Shown here in pieces: positions 1 to 7,972 of a stretch of 31,755 nt of DNA. The notes under the pieces were generated by a model. It was not told the DNA's origin. It searched no databases and saw only the letters and a program-made list of their open reading frames with translations. The position numbers and the translations under genes are program-made. Source of the stretch: Candidatus Auribacterota bacterium (GTDB lineage: Bacteria > Auribacterota > JAFGBW01); the NCBI GenBank assembly GCA_016932965.1, contig JAFGBW010000233.1:1-31755 (forward strand), given 5' to 3'. The first letter of the stretch is position 1; each line of letters opens with the position of its first letter.

Positions 1-682
1 CAAGAGTCTTTTCAAGCGATAGAAAAAAAAGTGGAAAATGAGGATACAATTTTTCAATCCATAGTACTTTTCTAAAGTAGATTCGAACCGGATGACCAGG
101 AAATTTCTTCAAATCCAAATCATTGGTAACAAAGGCTAAAATGATCAAATCAGCGTCATAGATGGTTTCTTTATCTTTAAAGTGTTGTTCAACAAATTCT
201 AATTGATCTATGGTACCCCAGCCACATCGGCCCCAATGAAGCACCTCCACTTGTGAACCATATTTTGCCTGAATTTTTTTTTCCAACTTATGGCTCCAAA
301 TCTGGTCATTCTCCAGCCCATCTCCAAAAACAAATGAGTCCCCCAATATGATGATTCTAGTAGGAACAGTACTTGGTTTTTTTTCTTCTCTGGAAAAATC
401 ATTGAAACCGAATGGATGTTCCTTCGCTTGTTGATAATGTCTCTGTTTTAACTGTTTGTCTTTTATCAGATCAGCTTGAATTTGATTCGGTGAAAAAGAA
501 CAGTCAGCAAGGGTTTGCAGCAAAGAGCCAATAAACATACCGCATACTACGATCAACAATCCAAAAAAAATAATTCCAATAACAGAAAGAACGGACAATC
601 TATATCGTATGAATCTCATAATTTTATTGACCCGGAATCGTGCGAAAGAATTTTTTTTATTCCTGTCTAACATGACCTTCAT
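1..682 (-). CDS. Membrane-anchored SGNH/GDSL-type hydrolase, 3' end outside window
   Basis: The reverse strand is open for 227 codons and runs off the left edge, so the C-terminus is missing. The protein has a basic N-terminus, one hydrophobic segment at about residues 29-55, a linker, then a fold starting IIILGDSFVFGDGL (about 111-123). GDS is block I of the SGNH hydrolases, and FVTNDLD (about 185-190) fits the block III Asn-Asp. The catalytic Asp/His block would lie beyond the edge. Such proteins are usually membrane- or cell-wall-linked esterases or acyltransferases acting on lipids or glycans; the substrate cannot be told here. The start is uncertain: ATG at 682 has a distant AAGAAGGG, while ATG at 673 sits just after GAAGGT. 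Family call fairly sure, function open. Confidence 0.72.
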   Translation of the reverse strand, partial: MKVMLDRNKKNSFARFRVNKIMRFIRYRLSVLSVIGIIFFGLLIVVCGMFIGSLLQTLADCSFSPNQIQADLIKDKQLKQRHYQQAKEHPFGFNDFSREEKKPSTVPTRIIILGDSFVFGDGLENDQIWSHKLEKKIQAKYGSQVEVLHWGRCGWGTIDQLEFVEQHFKDKETIYDADLIILAFVTNDLDLKKFPGHPVRIYFRKVLWIEKLYPHFPLFFLSLEKTL

Positions 683-868
683 CTTTGTTTGGTTTCCCTT
701 CTTTCTGGATCAGATTGATTAATACATGCTGAATTGGCCTGCCGCCTGTTTTTCAATTAATGACAACCTATATAAGAAATTATTTCGCTTTCCTGAAAAC
801 CAATATTATCCTAAATTTTATGGATAATGCTTTTTTGAGAATCTCCCATGGGAAGGGAATCACATTTC

Positions 869-1897
869 ATGCGTATACGCAAAAGAAATGCATCAGATGA
901 AGTCCATATGCGGATCACGCTGTCGGTATTGTATTATAACGATGCGGATTTCATGGAAAAAACCCTGATCAAACCGGAAGAATGCCGGGAATACCGGTCC
1001 AGGCCGGGCCTATGCTGGATCAATGTGGACGGCGGGATCGATCCTGAAATGACAAAAGAAATCGGGACGATTTTTGGTTTTCATCATCTGGTCATCGAGG
1101 ATATACTTCAAGGCAATCAAAGGCCAAGAATCGATGAATTCGATCATTATGTTTATGTGGTCTTCAATACGTTTTCCCTGGATAAAAATAATCAAAGCAT
1201 CATTCAAGAACGGATCTGCATGATCCTGGGAGAAGATCATCTCATTACCTTTGGAAAAAAACCCGGGGACATTTTTGAGTCCATACGGAATAAAATACGC
1301 TATGATCATGGGAAAATACGAAAAGCCGGCTCTGACTATCTGGCTTATGCCCTCATGAATGCGGTAGTGGACCATTATTACATCATTTTGGAAAAATTGA
1401 GTGAAGACATCGACAAACTCGAAGAGGAACTGCTCAACAAGCCTGATCATAAAACCCTTCATGCGATCCATCGTCTGAGGAATGAGTTACTGTATCTTTC
1501 AAAATCCGTCTGGCCGTTGAGGGAAGTTCTTGATCAGGTGACTCATGAAGGGTTCCCCATCATTAAAACCGGAACGGTCATCTATTTTAAAGATCTTTAT
1601 GACCATACCATCCAGATCAGGGAACAACTGGAAATCTTGAGAGACATCGTTTCAGGAATGATGGATATTTATTTGTCAAGCACCAGCAATAAGATGAACG
1701 CTGTCATGAAGCGCCTGACACTCATCACCACGATATTCATGCCTTTGACTGTTTTGGTGGGAATAGGCGGAATGTCCGAATGGACCATGGTGACCGGATC
1801 TGAAAACTGGAGGATCGCTTACCCTCTTTTTATCCTCGGGATGATCATCACCGGGATCGTTACCTATCTGTATTTCAAATGGAAAAAATGGACTTGA
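869..1897 (+). CDS. corA: CorA-family divalent metal ion transporter (variant signature)
   Basis: A 342-residue protein of usual CorA length. A soluble N-terminal domain contains CWINVDG, IEDILQGNQRPRIDEFD and long helices. Two C-terminal membrane segments follow (about residues 283-300 and 317-336), with a basic tail. CorA proteins are inner-membrane pentamers importing Mg2+ or moving other divalent cations. The hallmark GMN at the end of TM1 is here Gly-Met-Ser in GIGGMSEW (about residues 298-305), which may alter selectivity. I chose ATG 869 over in-frame ATG 848 because GGAAGGGA lies about 10 bases before it and the resulting MRIRKR start resembles other CorA N-termini. It appears to be monocistronic, ahead of a tRNA on the other strand. 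Confidence 0.9.
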   Translation: MRIRKRNASDEVHMRITLSVLYYNDADFMEKTLIKPEECREYRSRPGLCWINVDGGIDPEMTKEIGTIFGFHHLVIEDILQGNQRPRIDEFDHYVYVVFNTFSLDKNNQSIIQERICMILGEDHLITFGKKPGDIFESIRNKIRYDHGKIRKAGSDYLAYALMNAVVDHYYIILEKLSEDIDKLEEELLNKPDHKTLHAIHRLRNELLYLSKSVWPLREVLDQVTHEGFPIIKTGTVIYFKDLYDHTIQIREQLEILRDIVSGMMDIYLSSTSNKMNAVMKRLTLITTIFMPLTVLVGIGGMSEWTMVTGSENWRIAYPLFILGMIITGIVTYLYFKWKKWT

Positions 1898-1936
1898 ATT
1901 TCGAAACGGTCTTTCTCATGAATCCGGATAAAAAAA

Positions 1937-2009
<73 letters not shown>

Positions 2010-2126
2010 ATTTGTTAAAAAACCCGCCTTCAATGGTTACCGTTTCCGGATGAAATTCAGTGAGAAAAGCGGGTTAACCTCTATAAAAAAGACCGGATTA
2101 AGTAAAGTCCTTTTTTAGATTTAAAA

Positions 2127-2155
2127 TTGACACAATGTCCTGATTATCATAAAAA
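2127..2155 (+). promoter_or_regulatory. Sigma70-like promoter for the small membrane protein
   Basis: A perfect TTGACA -35 box (2127-2132) is followed by a 17-bp spacer and TAAAAA (2150-2155). The predicted start near 2162 leaves about 30 nt of leader, containing AAGGAG ahead of the ATG at 2194. Confidence 0.6.
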
Positions 2156-2193
2156 GATTCGTCATTTTTCAAACATGAACAAGGAGAAAAAGC

Positions 2194-2469
2194 ATGAATA
2201 ATGCGTTGACGTTATTATTGATTGTCGTTGTTCTGGCTGGCGCAGCGGTCTATTCATCAACTCATCGTTATCAGGTGATCCAGGACCCGCAACACGGAAC
2301 GCTTTTAATGGACAGCTGGGATGTGATGCATTCCAGAATCATTGAAAAAAAATCCGATGGAAGCTGGGTGGCAATTGACGTCGTCAAGGGCGGACCTTCG
2401 GTGATCTCCTTTGAAACCGACATGCGCGGTTCTGAAGATAAAAAAGCAGATACCAAACCGCTGATATAG
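2194..2469 (+). CDS. Small membrane-anchored hypothetical protein
   Basis: This 91-residue protein has a strong Shine-Dalgarno (AAGGAG, spacing about 7) and its own promoter, so it is very probably a real gene. Residues 3-20 form one hydrophobic segment (ALTLLLIVVVLAGAAVY). The remainder is a short polar domain with two beta-like runs, RYQVIQDPQHGTLLMDSW and SWVAIDVV, and a charged tail. The topology suggests a single-pass protein with a small periplasmic or cytoplasmic domain. I recognise no family. The downstream receiver-protein gene on the same strand may be co-transcribed. Confidence 0.7.
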   Translation: MNNALTLLLIVVVLAGAAVYSSTHRYQVIQDPQHGTLLMDSWDVMHSRIIEKKSDGSWVAIDVVKGGPSVISFETDMRGSEDKKADTKPLI

Positions 2470-2572
2470 TCATTCTTGCATCGGCAGAGCCGCTGGCTTG
2501 AATGGGAATGTCCCGTTGAAAGAAGCGGTCTGTTTTACGACAAATGCTCAGGTATCTAAAGATACTCCGCGA

Positions 2573-3325
2573 ATGAAAAAAGTACTTGCTATCTCTTCCA
2601 CAGAGGAATGGGTGAACAGTCTGCGAGAAGACTTAAAAGAAATCGAGGTTTCCGTCAATCTTTGTCAGACACTTTCTATCCAAAAAAGCCTGGATTCTTT
2701 TCAACCTGACGTGATCGTGCTGGATCTTTGCATTTCATTGGAAAAAAATACAAGCTGTCTCAGGGAAATTCAAGCCTATTCCGCCGAGAAAAACATCCCG
2801 CTTTTTTGCCTTTCTGAGGCTACATCCAAGGAAACGATCAATCAAACTCAAAAAGAGCTGTCTGAAATATATCCCATAAAGCAGATATTGTGCAAACCGT
2901 TAAAAGGAAGGAAGCTGGCCCAAGCTATCAATCAGACGATCTATCCCGGAACCAAATCATTGAAAATGATTCTGGTCATTGATGATTCCCCGACCCAGCT
3001 TGCTGTGACAATCAAGCAATTATCCTCGCATTACAGGGTGATCACAGCTTCGACAGGCAGGGAAGGCCTGAGGGTGGCCATGCTGGAAAATCCGGATTTG
3101 ATTCTGCTGGATCTCAATATGCCGGACATGAATGGACTAAAAGTGTGTGCGGATTTAAAATCCTTTCATCCAACGGATCAAACTCCGATTGTCGTTTATA
3201 CTTCCTCCGGGGACTCTCATTTAATCAATCATGCGTTTTTAGTTGGAGCCCGCGATTGCATTAAAAAAGAATTCTATGCGGAAGAAATAATAAAAAAGAT
3301 TGACATCCTGTTAGAATCAGACTAA
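2573..3325 (+). CDS. Tandem receiver-domain protein (degenerate REC plus canonical REC)
   Basis: About 250 residues in two CheY-like domains with no output domain. The first (about 1-125) keeps the beta3 Asp in VIVLDLC (about D51) and the Lys in LCKPLK (about K108). It lacks the acidic pair after beta1 (ISSTEE in its place), so it may not be phosphorylated. The second (about 130-250) is canonical: LVIDDSP, LLDLNMP with phospho-acceptor D180, VVYTSS, and K231/K232. ATG 2573 is preferred; an in-frame TTG at 2498 would add 25 residues but has no ribosome binding site and precedes the domain boundary. Such proteins relay or integrate phosphosignals by protein contact. No histidine kinase is nearby. 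Another REC protein follows 49 bp later. Confidence 0.85.
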   Translation: MKKVLAISSTEEWVNSLREDLKEIEVSVNLCQTLSIQKSLDSFQPDVIVLDLCISLEKNTSCLREIQAYSAEKNIPLFCLSEATSKETINQTQKELSEIYPIKQILCKPLKGRKLAQAINQTIYPGTKSLKMILVIDDSPTQLAVTIKQLSSHYRVITASTGREGLRVAMLENPDLILLDLNMPDMNGLKVCADLKSFHPTDQTPIVVYTSSGDSHLINHAFLVGARDCIKKEFYAEEIIKKIDILLESD

Positions 3326-3374
3326 CAATACACGAAATATTTTAATTGAAATTGTCACAACCAAAAGGCCCGCA

Positions 3375-3758
3375 ATGAGTGACAAAAAGACTATACTGAT
3401 AGTAGAAGATGATAAACCCCTCAGAGAATTGTTGAAAGTCCGTCTGGAAAGACAACATTTCGATGTTCAATGCGCGGCCAACGGCCAGGCAGCTCTGGAA
3501 ATTTGCAAAAATATTCATCCAAACGTGATTCTGTTGGATGTCAATCTGCCTGATATTTTAGGAGTGGATGTCTTGGAAGCCATTAAAAGCTCTCCCAAGG
3601 ACTATGGAACTCCTAAAGTGATCGTGTTAACCGGAATCGCTTATTCCATTGATGATCCAAAAGAACGGTGGGCCCGCGAATATGATGTGGCGGATTTTCT
3701 TGCCAAGCCTTTTGATTATGAAGAACTCTTAAAAAAAATAGAAACAGCCCTAAAATAG
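3375..3758 (+). CDS. Stand-alone CheY-like response regulator receiver
   Basis: The 127-residue protein is a single receiver domain with every key residue: acidic cluster E11-D12-D13 (LIVEDDKP), phospho-acceptor D55 (LLDVNLPD), T86 (VLTG) and K111 (LAKPFD). The loop after beta4 (AYSIDDPKERWAREYDV) is longer than in CheY and may set partner specificity. AAAGG lies just upstream of the ATG. It follows the tandem-receiver gene on the same strand and was probably transcribed with it. With no output domain it must act by protein-protein contact, either as a phosphorelay intermediate or a CheY-style effector. The partner kinase is not in the window. Confidence 0.9.
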   Translation: MSDKKTILIVEDDKPLRELLKVRLERQHFDVQCAANGQAALEICKNIHPNVILLDVNLPDILGVDVLEAIKSSPKDYGTPKVIVLTGIAYSIDDPKERWAREYDVADFLAKPFDYEELLKKIETALK

Positions 3759-3769
3759 AATTTTCTTAA

Positions 3770-3796
3770 TTGAGCGTATCTATACCCCCATATAAT
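3770..3796 (+). promoter_or_regulatory. Possible promoter for pal
   Basis: A perfect TATAAT (3791-3796) lies 45 bp before the pal start. The best -35 match is TTGAGC (3770-3775) with a short 15-bp spacer, so only the -10 is convincing. Confidence 0.4.
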
Positions 3797-3840
3797 TTAT
3801 CCAATTATTTTTTAACATTTTCCAAAGGAGAGCAAACAAA

Positions 3841-4341
3841 ATGAAAATCATGAAATTGATCATTTGTCTGGCGGTAGCTGCTTCACTATTAGGCGGTTGC
3901 GGATTCAAAAGGAAATCCAAGGAAGGATCCTATATCGGAACAGACACACCCCTTCAGGAATATCCTCTTGATAAATTCGCTGAACCCATGGGCGTGGATG
4001 CGGCCATCTTCAGGGATGTACATTTTGATTACGATAAATATGCCATTAAAAGCGAAGATATTTCCACTCTGGAAGGAATCGCGGAATGGCTCTTACGAGC
4101 GGGAAAAAGCACTCATCTTTTAATTGAAGGGCATTGTGATGAACGGGGTTCTAATGAATACAACCTTGCTTTAGGGGAACAAAGAGCTTTGGCCGTGCGT
4201 CAATTCCTTGTCAATAAAGGAATAAATGCTTTCCAGATACAAACCATTTCGTATGGTGAAGAGCGTCCGCTGGATCCGGAACATGGTGAAAACGCCTGGA
4301 GAGAAAATCGTCGCGGCCATTTCATGATATCTAACGGCTGA
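3841..4341 (+). CDS. pal: Peptidoglycan-associated lipoprotein Pal
   Basis: A 166-residue lipoprotein with a signal peptide ending in lipobox LLGGC (Cys20), then an OmpA/MotB domain (about 55-166). The domain has the peptidoglycan-binding motif LLIEGHCDERGSNEYNLALG and ends in ENRRGHFMIS. Pal anchors the outer membrane to peptidoglycan and works with the Tol system during constriction. Length and layout match Pal rather than OmpA, because there is no beta-barrel. AAAGGAG lies ahead of the ATG. The next gene, 23 bp downstream, is a coiled-coil lipoprotein in the place where CpoB/YbgF usually sits. The tolQRAB genes are not present here. Confidence 0.9.
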   Translation: MKIMKLIICLAVAASLLGGCGFKRKSKEGSYIGTDTPLQEYPLDKFAEPMGVDAAIFRDVHFDYDKYAIKSEDISTLEGIAEWLLRAGKSTHLLIEGHCDERGSNEYNLALGEQRALAVRQFLVNKGINAFQIQTISYGEERPLDPEHGENAWRENRRGHFMISNG

Positions 4342-4364
4342 ATCATTAACACCGGCATCTTAGA

Positions 4365-4988
4365 ATGAAGCGAAACGGCGTCATCCTGATTTGGTTATGT
4401 AGTTTATTACTCTTCCTGCCCGGTTGTTTGTCTAATTTCATCAACCGGCAGGAATTTGAAATCTTTCAGTCTTCCATCAATCGGCGTGTGGACAGAATGG
4501 GAAGCGATCTGAATTCCACCCGCGAAGCAGTTGGAGGAACACAGCAAAACATCCAAATCCTTCAAGAACAACTCCAAGAAGTCTCCTCCAGGCTTTCCAC
4601 GATCAATGACACCATCCGGGGATTTAATTCCAAAGCTGAAAATCTGGAATCCAAATTCAACAAGAAAATGCAGAACATGATGGATGAAGTCATTAAGGAA
4701 AACGACAGGATTATTGGCGAAATCAACAAAAACCGCCATGGCAAGTCATCGGACAAGTCTGAATCAGGAAAAAATATTTACAGTAAATCCAGCGGGACGG
4801 ACCTGACGACCGGTTATTATTACACGGTAGAACTGGGAGATAGTATTTCCAAAATAGCAAGCCGATATCAGGTATCCATACAGGATATCATAGCTGCCAA
4901 TAATCTGGATAATCCGGATTCTTTGTATGTGGGACAAAAATTGTTTATACCCGATCAGTCAGAAAAAAATCAAGCTGATACGAAATAA
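4365..4988 (+). CDS. Coiled-coil lipoprotein with C-terminal LysM domain
   Basis: This 207-residue protein has a signal peptide with lipobox FLPGC (Cys21). A long helical coiled-coil region (about 30-125, rich in Gln, Asn, Glu and Ser) follows, then a Ser/Lys linker and one LysM domain (about 151-196). The LysM domain runs from YYTVELGDSISKIASRY to LYVGQKLFIPD. LysM binds peptidoglycan or related N-acetylglucosamine polymers. The gene lies 23 bp after pal, so the pair probably forms one transcript. The position and N-terminal coil resemble CpoB/YbgF, but the TPR domain of that family is replaced by LysM. I infer a periplasmic, outer-membrane-anchored wall-binding protein. Confidence 0.8.
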   Translation: MKRNGVILIWLCSLLLFLPGCLSNFINRQEFEIFQSSINRRVDRMGSDLNSTREAVGGTQQNIQILQEQLQEVSSRLSTINDTIRGFNSKAENLESKFNKKMQNMMDEVIKENDRIIGEINKNRHGKSSDKSESGKNIYSKSSGTDLTTGYYYTVELGDSISKIASRYQVSIQDIIAANNLDNPDSLYVGQKLFIPDQSEKNQADTK

Positions 4989-5050
4989 GATTCTCAAAGA
5001 CAGGTCCTCCTGATCTGATCCGCATAGTCTGATGGGAAAAATAGCTGTTT

Positions 5051-5080
5051 TTGAGTAACTTTATTATTGATAAAGATAAT
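5051..5080 (+). promoter_or_regulatory. Probable promoter for aroH
   Basis: TTGAGT (5051-5056), an 18-bp spacer and GATAAT (5075-5080) lie 38 bp ahead of the AroH start codon. AAGGAA then serves as ribosome binding site. Confidence 0.5.
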
Positions 5081-5118
5081 GCTTTGTCATTTTCAAAAAT
5101 ATCAAAAAAGGAAATCCT

Positions 5119-5484
5119 ATGCCGGTTCGGGGTTTGAGGGGAGCCATCACGGTTCCTGAAAATTCAAAAGAAGCCATCCTGGAAGGCTCCACGTTATTAT
5201 TGGAAACCATGCTCGAAAAAAACCAGATTCCTGTGGAAGAAATCTGCTCCATTTTTTTTTCAGTCACACCAGACTTGGACAAAGAGTTCCCGGCTAAAAG
5301 TGCAAGAAAAATGGGCCTTTCCAAAACGCCCTTTCTCTGCATGACAGAAATTCCTGTTTCTGATGCCGTTCCGCGATGCATCAGAATACTCATTCAATTC
5401 AATACGCCTAAATCCCAGGATGAAATCCAACCAGTCTACCTGCGCGACGCGGTCAAGCTGCGACCTGATTTGATTAAAAAGTGA
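5119..5484 (+). CDS. aroH: Chorismate mutase, AroH class
   Basis: The 121-residue protein matches the monofunctional AroH fold of Bacillus-type chorismate mutases, which convert chorismate to prephenate for Phe and Tyr synthesis. The start VRGLRGAITV and the segments FSVTPDLDKEFPAKSAR and PRCIRIL are diagnostic. The catalytic set of B. subtilis AroH has counterparts here: R7, R63, C74, E77, R89 and Y107. Length is typical. AAGGAA precedes the ATG and a promoter lies upstream. No other shikimate or aromatic gene is adjacent. Confident call. Confidence 0.93.
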   Translation: MPVRGLRGAITVPENSKEAILEGSTLLLETMLEKNQIPVEEICSIFFSVTPDLDKEFPAKSARKMGLSKTPFLCMTEIPVSDAVPRCIRILIQFNTPKSQDEIQPVYLRDAVKLRPDLIKK

Positions 5485-5614
5485 TTTCTCCTCATGCCCA
5501 AACTCTTTCTTTTTTCTCCTGTTTTACGCCTTTGAGCCTTTATGCCTCAACGCGTGACCTTTTCAAACAAATGGTTTGTTTCCGGTACTATTGTATCATG
5601 CTCTTTGTGTAAAT

Positions 5615-6040
5615 ATGATCCCGCCTCAAAAACAATGTTGCTCAGTCATTTTGGTATGGCTGCTTTGTCTGGCCACTTCTTTTTCAGAAAACATTTCCAT
5701 CCGGATTGGAGATAAGACTCTCCAGGTAGAAGTGGTCCGTTCCAACAGAAGCAGAAAAAAAGGGCTTCAGGGCCGGAAATTTTTAAAGGAAAATTCCGGT
5801 ATGCTGTTTATTTTCAACCGTCCTCAGATTCTTCAATTCTGGATGAAGAAAACCCGGATCCCTTTGAGCATTGCTTTTCTCGATGAAGAAAAAAAAATTC
5901 TTCAAATCGAGGATTTATTTCCGTATGATTTAAAATCAGTAAAATCAAAGGAAAAATGCCTGTACGCGCTTGAAGTCAACCTGGGCTGGTTTAAAAAAAA
6001 TCAGGTGAAGCCCGGCTTAATGATGGAATTCACCTCATAG
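5615..6040 (+). CDS. DUF192 family exported protein
   Basis: From ATG 5615 the protein is 141 residues. It has an N-terminal hydrophobic export signal (about 8-24, SVILVWLLCLATSF) and a DUF192 domain covering the rest. The family pattern is clear: KKGLQGRKFL, SGMLFIF, FWMKKTRIPLSIAFLDE and ALEVNLGWFKKN. DUF192 proteins are small beta-rich periplasmic proteins of unknown function. A TTG at 5576 would extend it by 13 residues but puts extra residues before the signal peptide, so the ATG is preferred; neither has a clear ribosome binding site. The next gene starts 9 bp after the stop, suggesting one operon. Confidence 0.82.
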   Translation: MIPPQKQCCSVILVWLLCLATSFSENISIRIGDKTLQVEVVRSNRSRKKGLQGRKFLKENSGMLFIFNRPQILQFWMKKTRIPLSIAFLDEEKKILQIEDLFPYDLKSVKSKEKCLYALEVNLGWFKKNQVKPGLMMEFTS

Positions 6041-6049
6041 GATAGAACC

Positions 6050-6937
6050 ATGAATTGCAGCCAACACACGGATCAAACGGTCATTTTCACCTGCGCGGAA
6101 TGCAAAACTCCACTTTGTAAAAAATGCAAACCGGTTTCTTTTCATGGAAGAATCCTGTGCCCTGCCTGTTGCGATAAGGCAGAGAAAAAATGGCTTCAGA
6201 ACGAACTCAGAAAACAATCCGCCTTTTCTCCCACTGCCATAAAACGCACTGTTATTTTCCTGGGGATCATTGTGATGGGTTATCTGGCCATCTATTTCTT
6301 TATTCTGAGACCGCGGGAAATAAAAATCCCTCCTGATGACAGGGAAAGGCTTCACTATTATCTTTCAATCACAGAACAGAGTACAAAAGGGTCAGAAACC
6401 TACAACAGACAAATTCAGAATATCATGAAATTGAGTGTGGGATACCGGCATGTTTTGGCCTTTCTGAACCGTGGAAAAAAACATTACGCAAAAGGAAATT
6501 ATTCCCTTGCTCTGGAAGATTTTGGAAAAGTAAAAAAAATGCTCCCTGATTGGGACGGCATTTATGCGCTGACCGGAGAATGTTATAAGGCGCTTCATCA
6601 AATAGATCCGGCCAGGAGAGAATTGAAGGAGGCCATTGACTTGAATCCCGAGAGTCCCAAAGCTTATCTGGTACTTGGAGAGATTGAAGAAGATGAAAAC
6701 CGGCTGGACGAGGCTATCCTTCAATACACCAAAGCCCTGTTTGTCTCACCCAAAAACGGCCAGGTTTTTTTAAAACTAGCCGGGGTGTATATAAAAAAGA
6801 AACGCTATCAAAAGGCTGCTGAATTCAGGGACAAGGCGAAGGAACAGGGAATATCCACCGACCAGATCGACAATATGTTAAAAAAAACACCTCATTTCAA
6901 CGAAGAACCACCAACCCATAATTCGGTCAGCAGATAA
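6050..6937 (+). CDS. Zinc-finger (B-box-like), single-TM, TPR protein
   Basis: 295 residues in three parts. Residues 3-41 carry a Cys/His pattern (C3, H6, C15, C18, C23, C26, H32, C37, C40) like a B-box zinc finger. One transmembrane segment lies at about 66-86. From about 137 to 275 there are three or four TPR repeats (for example AKGNYSLALEDFGKVKKMLPD and ENRLDEAILQYTKALF). The finger should be cytoplasmic and the TPRs across the membrane, or the reverse. Proteins of this design occur widely in bacteria without a defined role, so a scaffold function is inference. AGGATAG lies 5 bases before the ATG, and only 9 bp separate it from the DUF192 gene. Confidence 0.8.
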   Translation: MNCSQHTDQTVIFTCAECKTPLCKKCKPVSFHGRILCPACCDKAEKKWLQNELRKQSAFSPTAIKRTVIFLGIIVMGYLAIYFFILRPREIKIPPDDRERLHYYLSITEQSTKGSETYNRQIQNIMKLSVGYRHVLAFLNRGKKHYAKGNYSLALEDFGKVKKMLPDWDGIYALTGECYKALHQIDPARRELKEAIDLNPESPKAYLVLGEIEEDENRLDEAILQYTKALFVSPKNGQVFLKLAGVYIKKKRYQKAAEFRDKAKEQGISTDQIDNMLKKTPHFNEEPPTHNSVSR

Positions 6938-7102
6938 GCTTAGTGTCTGAAGAACACAAAATGAATAGGTGCCCCCCAATAATAATTTTATTATCATGCG
7001 TAGTCAGATAATAAATTAGGTTGCGGCTACCCCGCGCTAAGTTATCCGCGGTTTTTAAATAACAAAGATGAAACAAAACCAAACCATTCTTAAATCAAGT
7101 CT

Positions 7103-7972
7103 ATGAAAATAATAGTGATAGGCAGCAACGGACAATTGGGCACGGATTTGTGCGATCGGCTGAAGCATCATGAACTGATTCCTTTGACTCATGATGATGT
7201 TGAAATCGGGGATGAGCATGCCGTCTTTTCGACTTTACCATCCTTACATCCGGATGTAATCATCAATACCGCATCTTTCCATAATGTGCCTAAATGCGAG
7301 GACCAGCCTGAACAGGCCTTAAAGGTAAACGTGCTGGGTCCCAGAAATCTGGCCAAAGTCTGTCATGCGATGAATATCTGGCTCATTCATTTCAGCACGG
7401 ATTATGTTTTTGACGGTTTGAAAAAGTCCCCCTATCTTGAAACAGACCCCCCCAATCCCCTGAATTTTTATGCGGTCACCAAACTGGCAGGGGAAGAAAC
7501 GGTAAAAATATACTGTGAACGGCATAAAATCATCAGGGTCAGCGGCCTATACGGCAGAATTCCATGCAGGGCCAAGGGAGGTAATTTTGTTTCTACCATG
7601 CTGAAATTGGGCCGCGAAAAAAAAGAAATCGACGTGGTGAATGATGAATTTCTCACCCCGACCAATACGCATGACATTGCAAACCAGATGGAATCATTGC
7701 TCCCCCTTCCTGATTCGGGAATCTTTCATATCTCCAATTCAGGATACTGTTCGTGGCATGAATTCGCCTCGGCCATTTTCGAGTTCAGCGGAATAAATGT
7801 GAAGGTGAATCCTATTCCTGCTTCAGCTTATCCTTCCACATTGAAGCGCCCATCCTGGTCTGTTCTAGAAAATGCGAGAATTAAAAAATTAGGTATTTAT
7901 CAGATGCGCCATTGGAAAGAAGCGCTCAAGGATCATTTGAAGCAATCACCGTCTCTTCTTGAACCAAAATAA
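7103..7972 (+). CDS. rfbD: dTDP-4-dehydrorhamnose reductase family (RfbD-like)
   Basis: A 289-residue extended short-chain dehydrogenase. It has the NAD(P) Rossmann motif GSNGQLGTDL (G7, G10, G13), FSTDYVFDG, the catalytic pair Y123/K127 in FYAVTKLAGEE, RVSGLYG, and a C-terminal RPSWSVLENARIKKLG typical of RfbD. The family reduces dTDP-4-keto-L-rhamnose to dTDP-L-rhamnose for surface polysaccharide. None of rfbA, rfbB or rfbC is adjacent, so a related nucleotide-sugar or MAT2B-like role is possible. No strong ribosome binding site is seen. The 3' end overlaps the convergent neighbouring gene by 27 bp. Confidence 0.85.
   Translation: MKIIVIGSNGQLGTDLCDRLKHHELIPLTHDDVEIGDEHAVFSTLPSLHPDVIINTASFHNVPKCEDQPEQALKVNVLGPRNLAKVCHAMNIWLIHFSTDYVFDGLKKSPYLETDPPNPLNFYAVTKLAGEETVKIYCERHKIIRVSGLYGRIPCRAKGGNFVSTMLKLGREKKEIDVVNDEFLTPTNTHDIANQMESLLPLPDSGIFHISNSGYCSWHEFASAIFEFSGINVKVNPIPASAYPSTLKRPSWSVLENARIKKLGIYQMRHWKEALKDHLKQSPSLLEPK

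Noticed and set aside
1010-1471. A 153-codon frame antisense to the CorA gene
   Set aside because: The CorA frame is certain on family motifs; the reverse frame is open only because of codon bias and has unnatural Phe/Ile-rich composition.
2498-2572. TTG start adding 25 residues to the tandem receiver protein
   Set aside because: It has no ribosome binding site, and the added residues do not belong to the receiver fold, which begins at ATG 2573.
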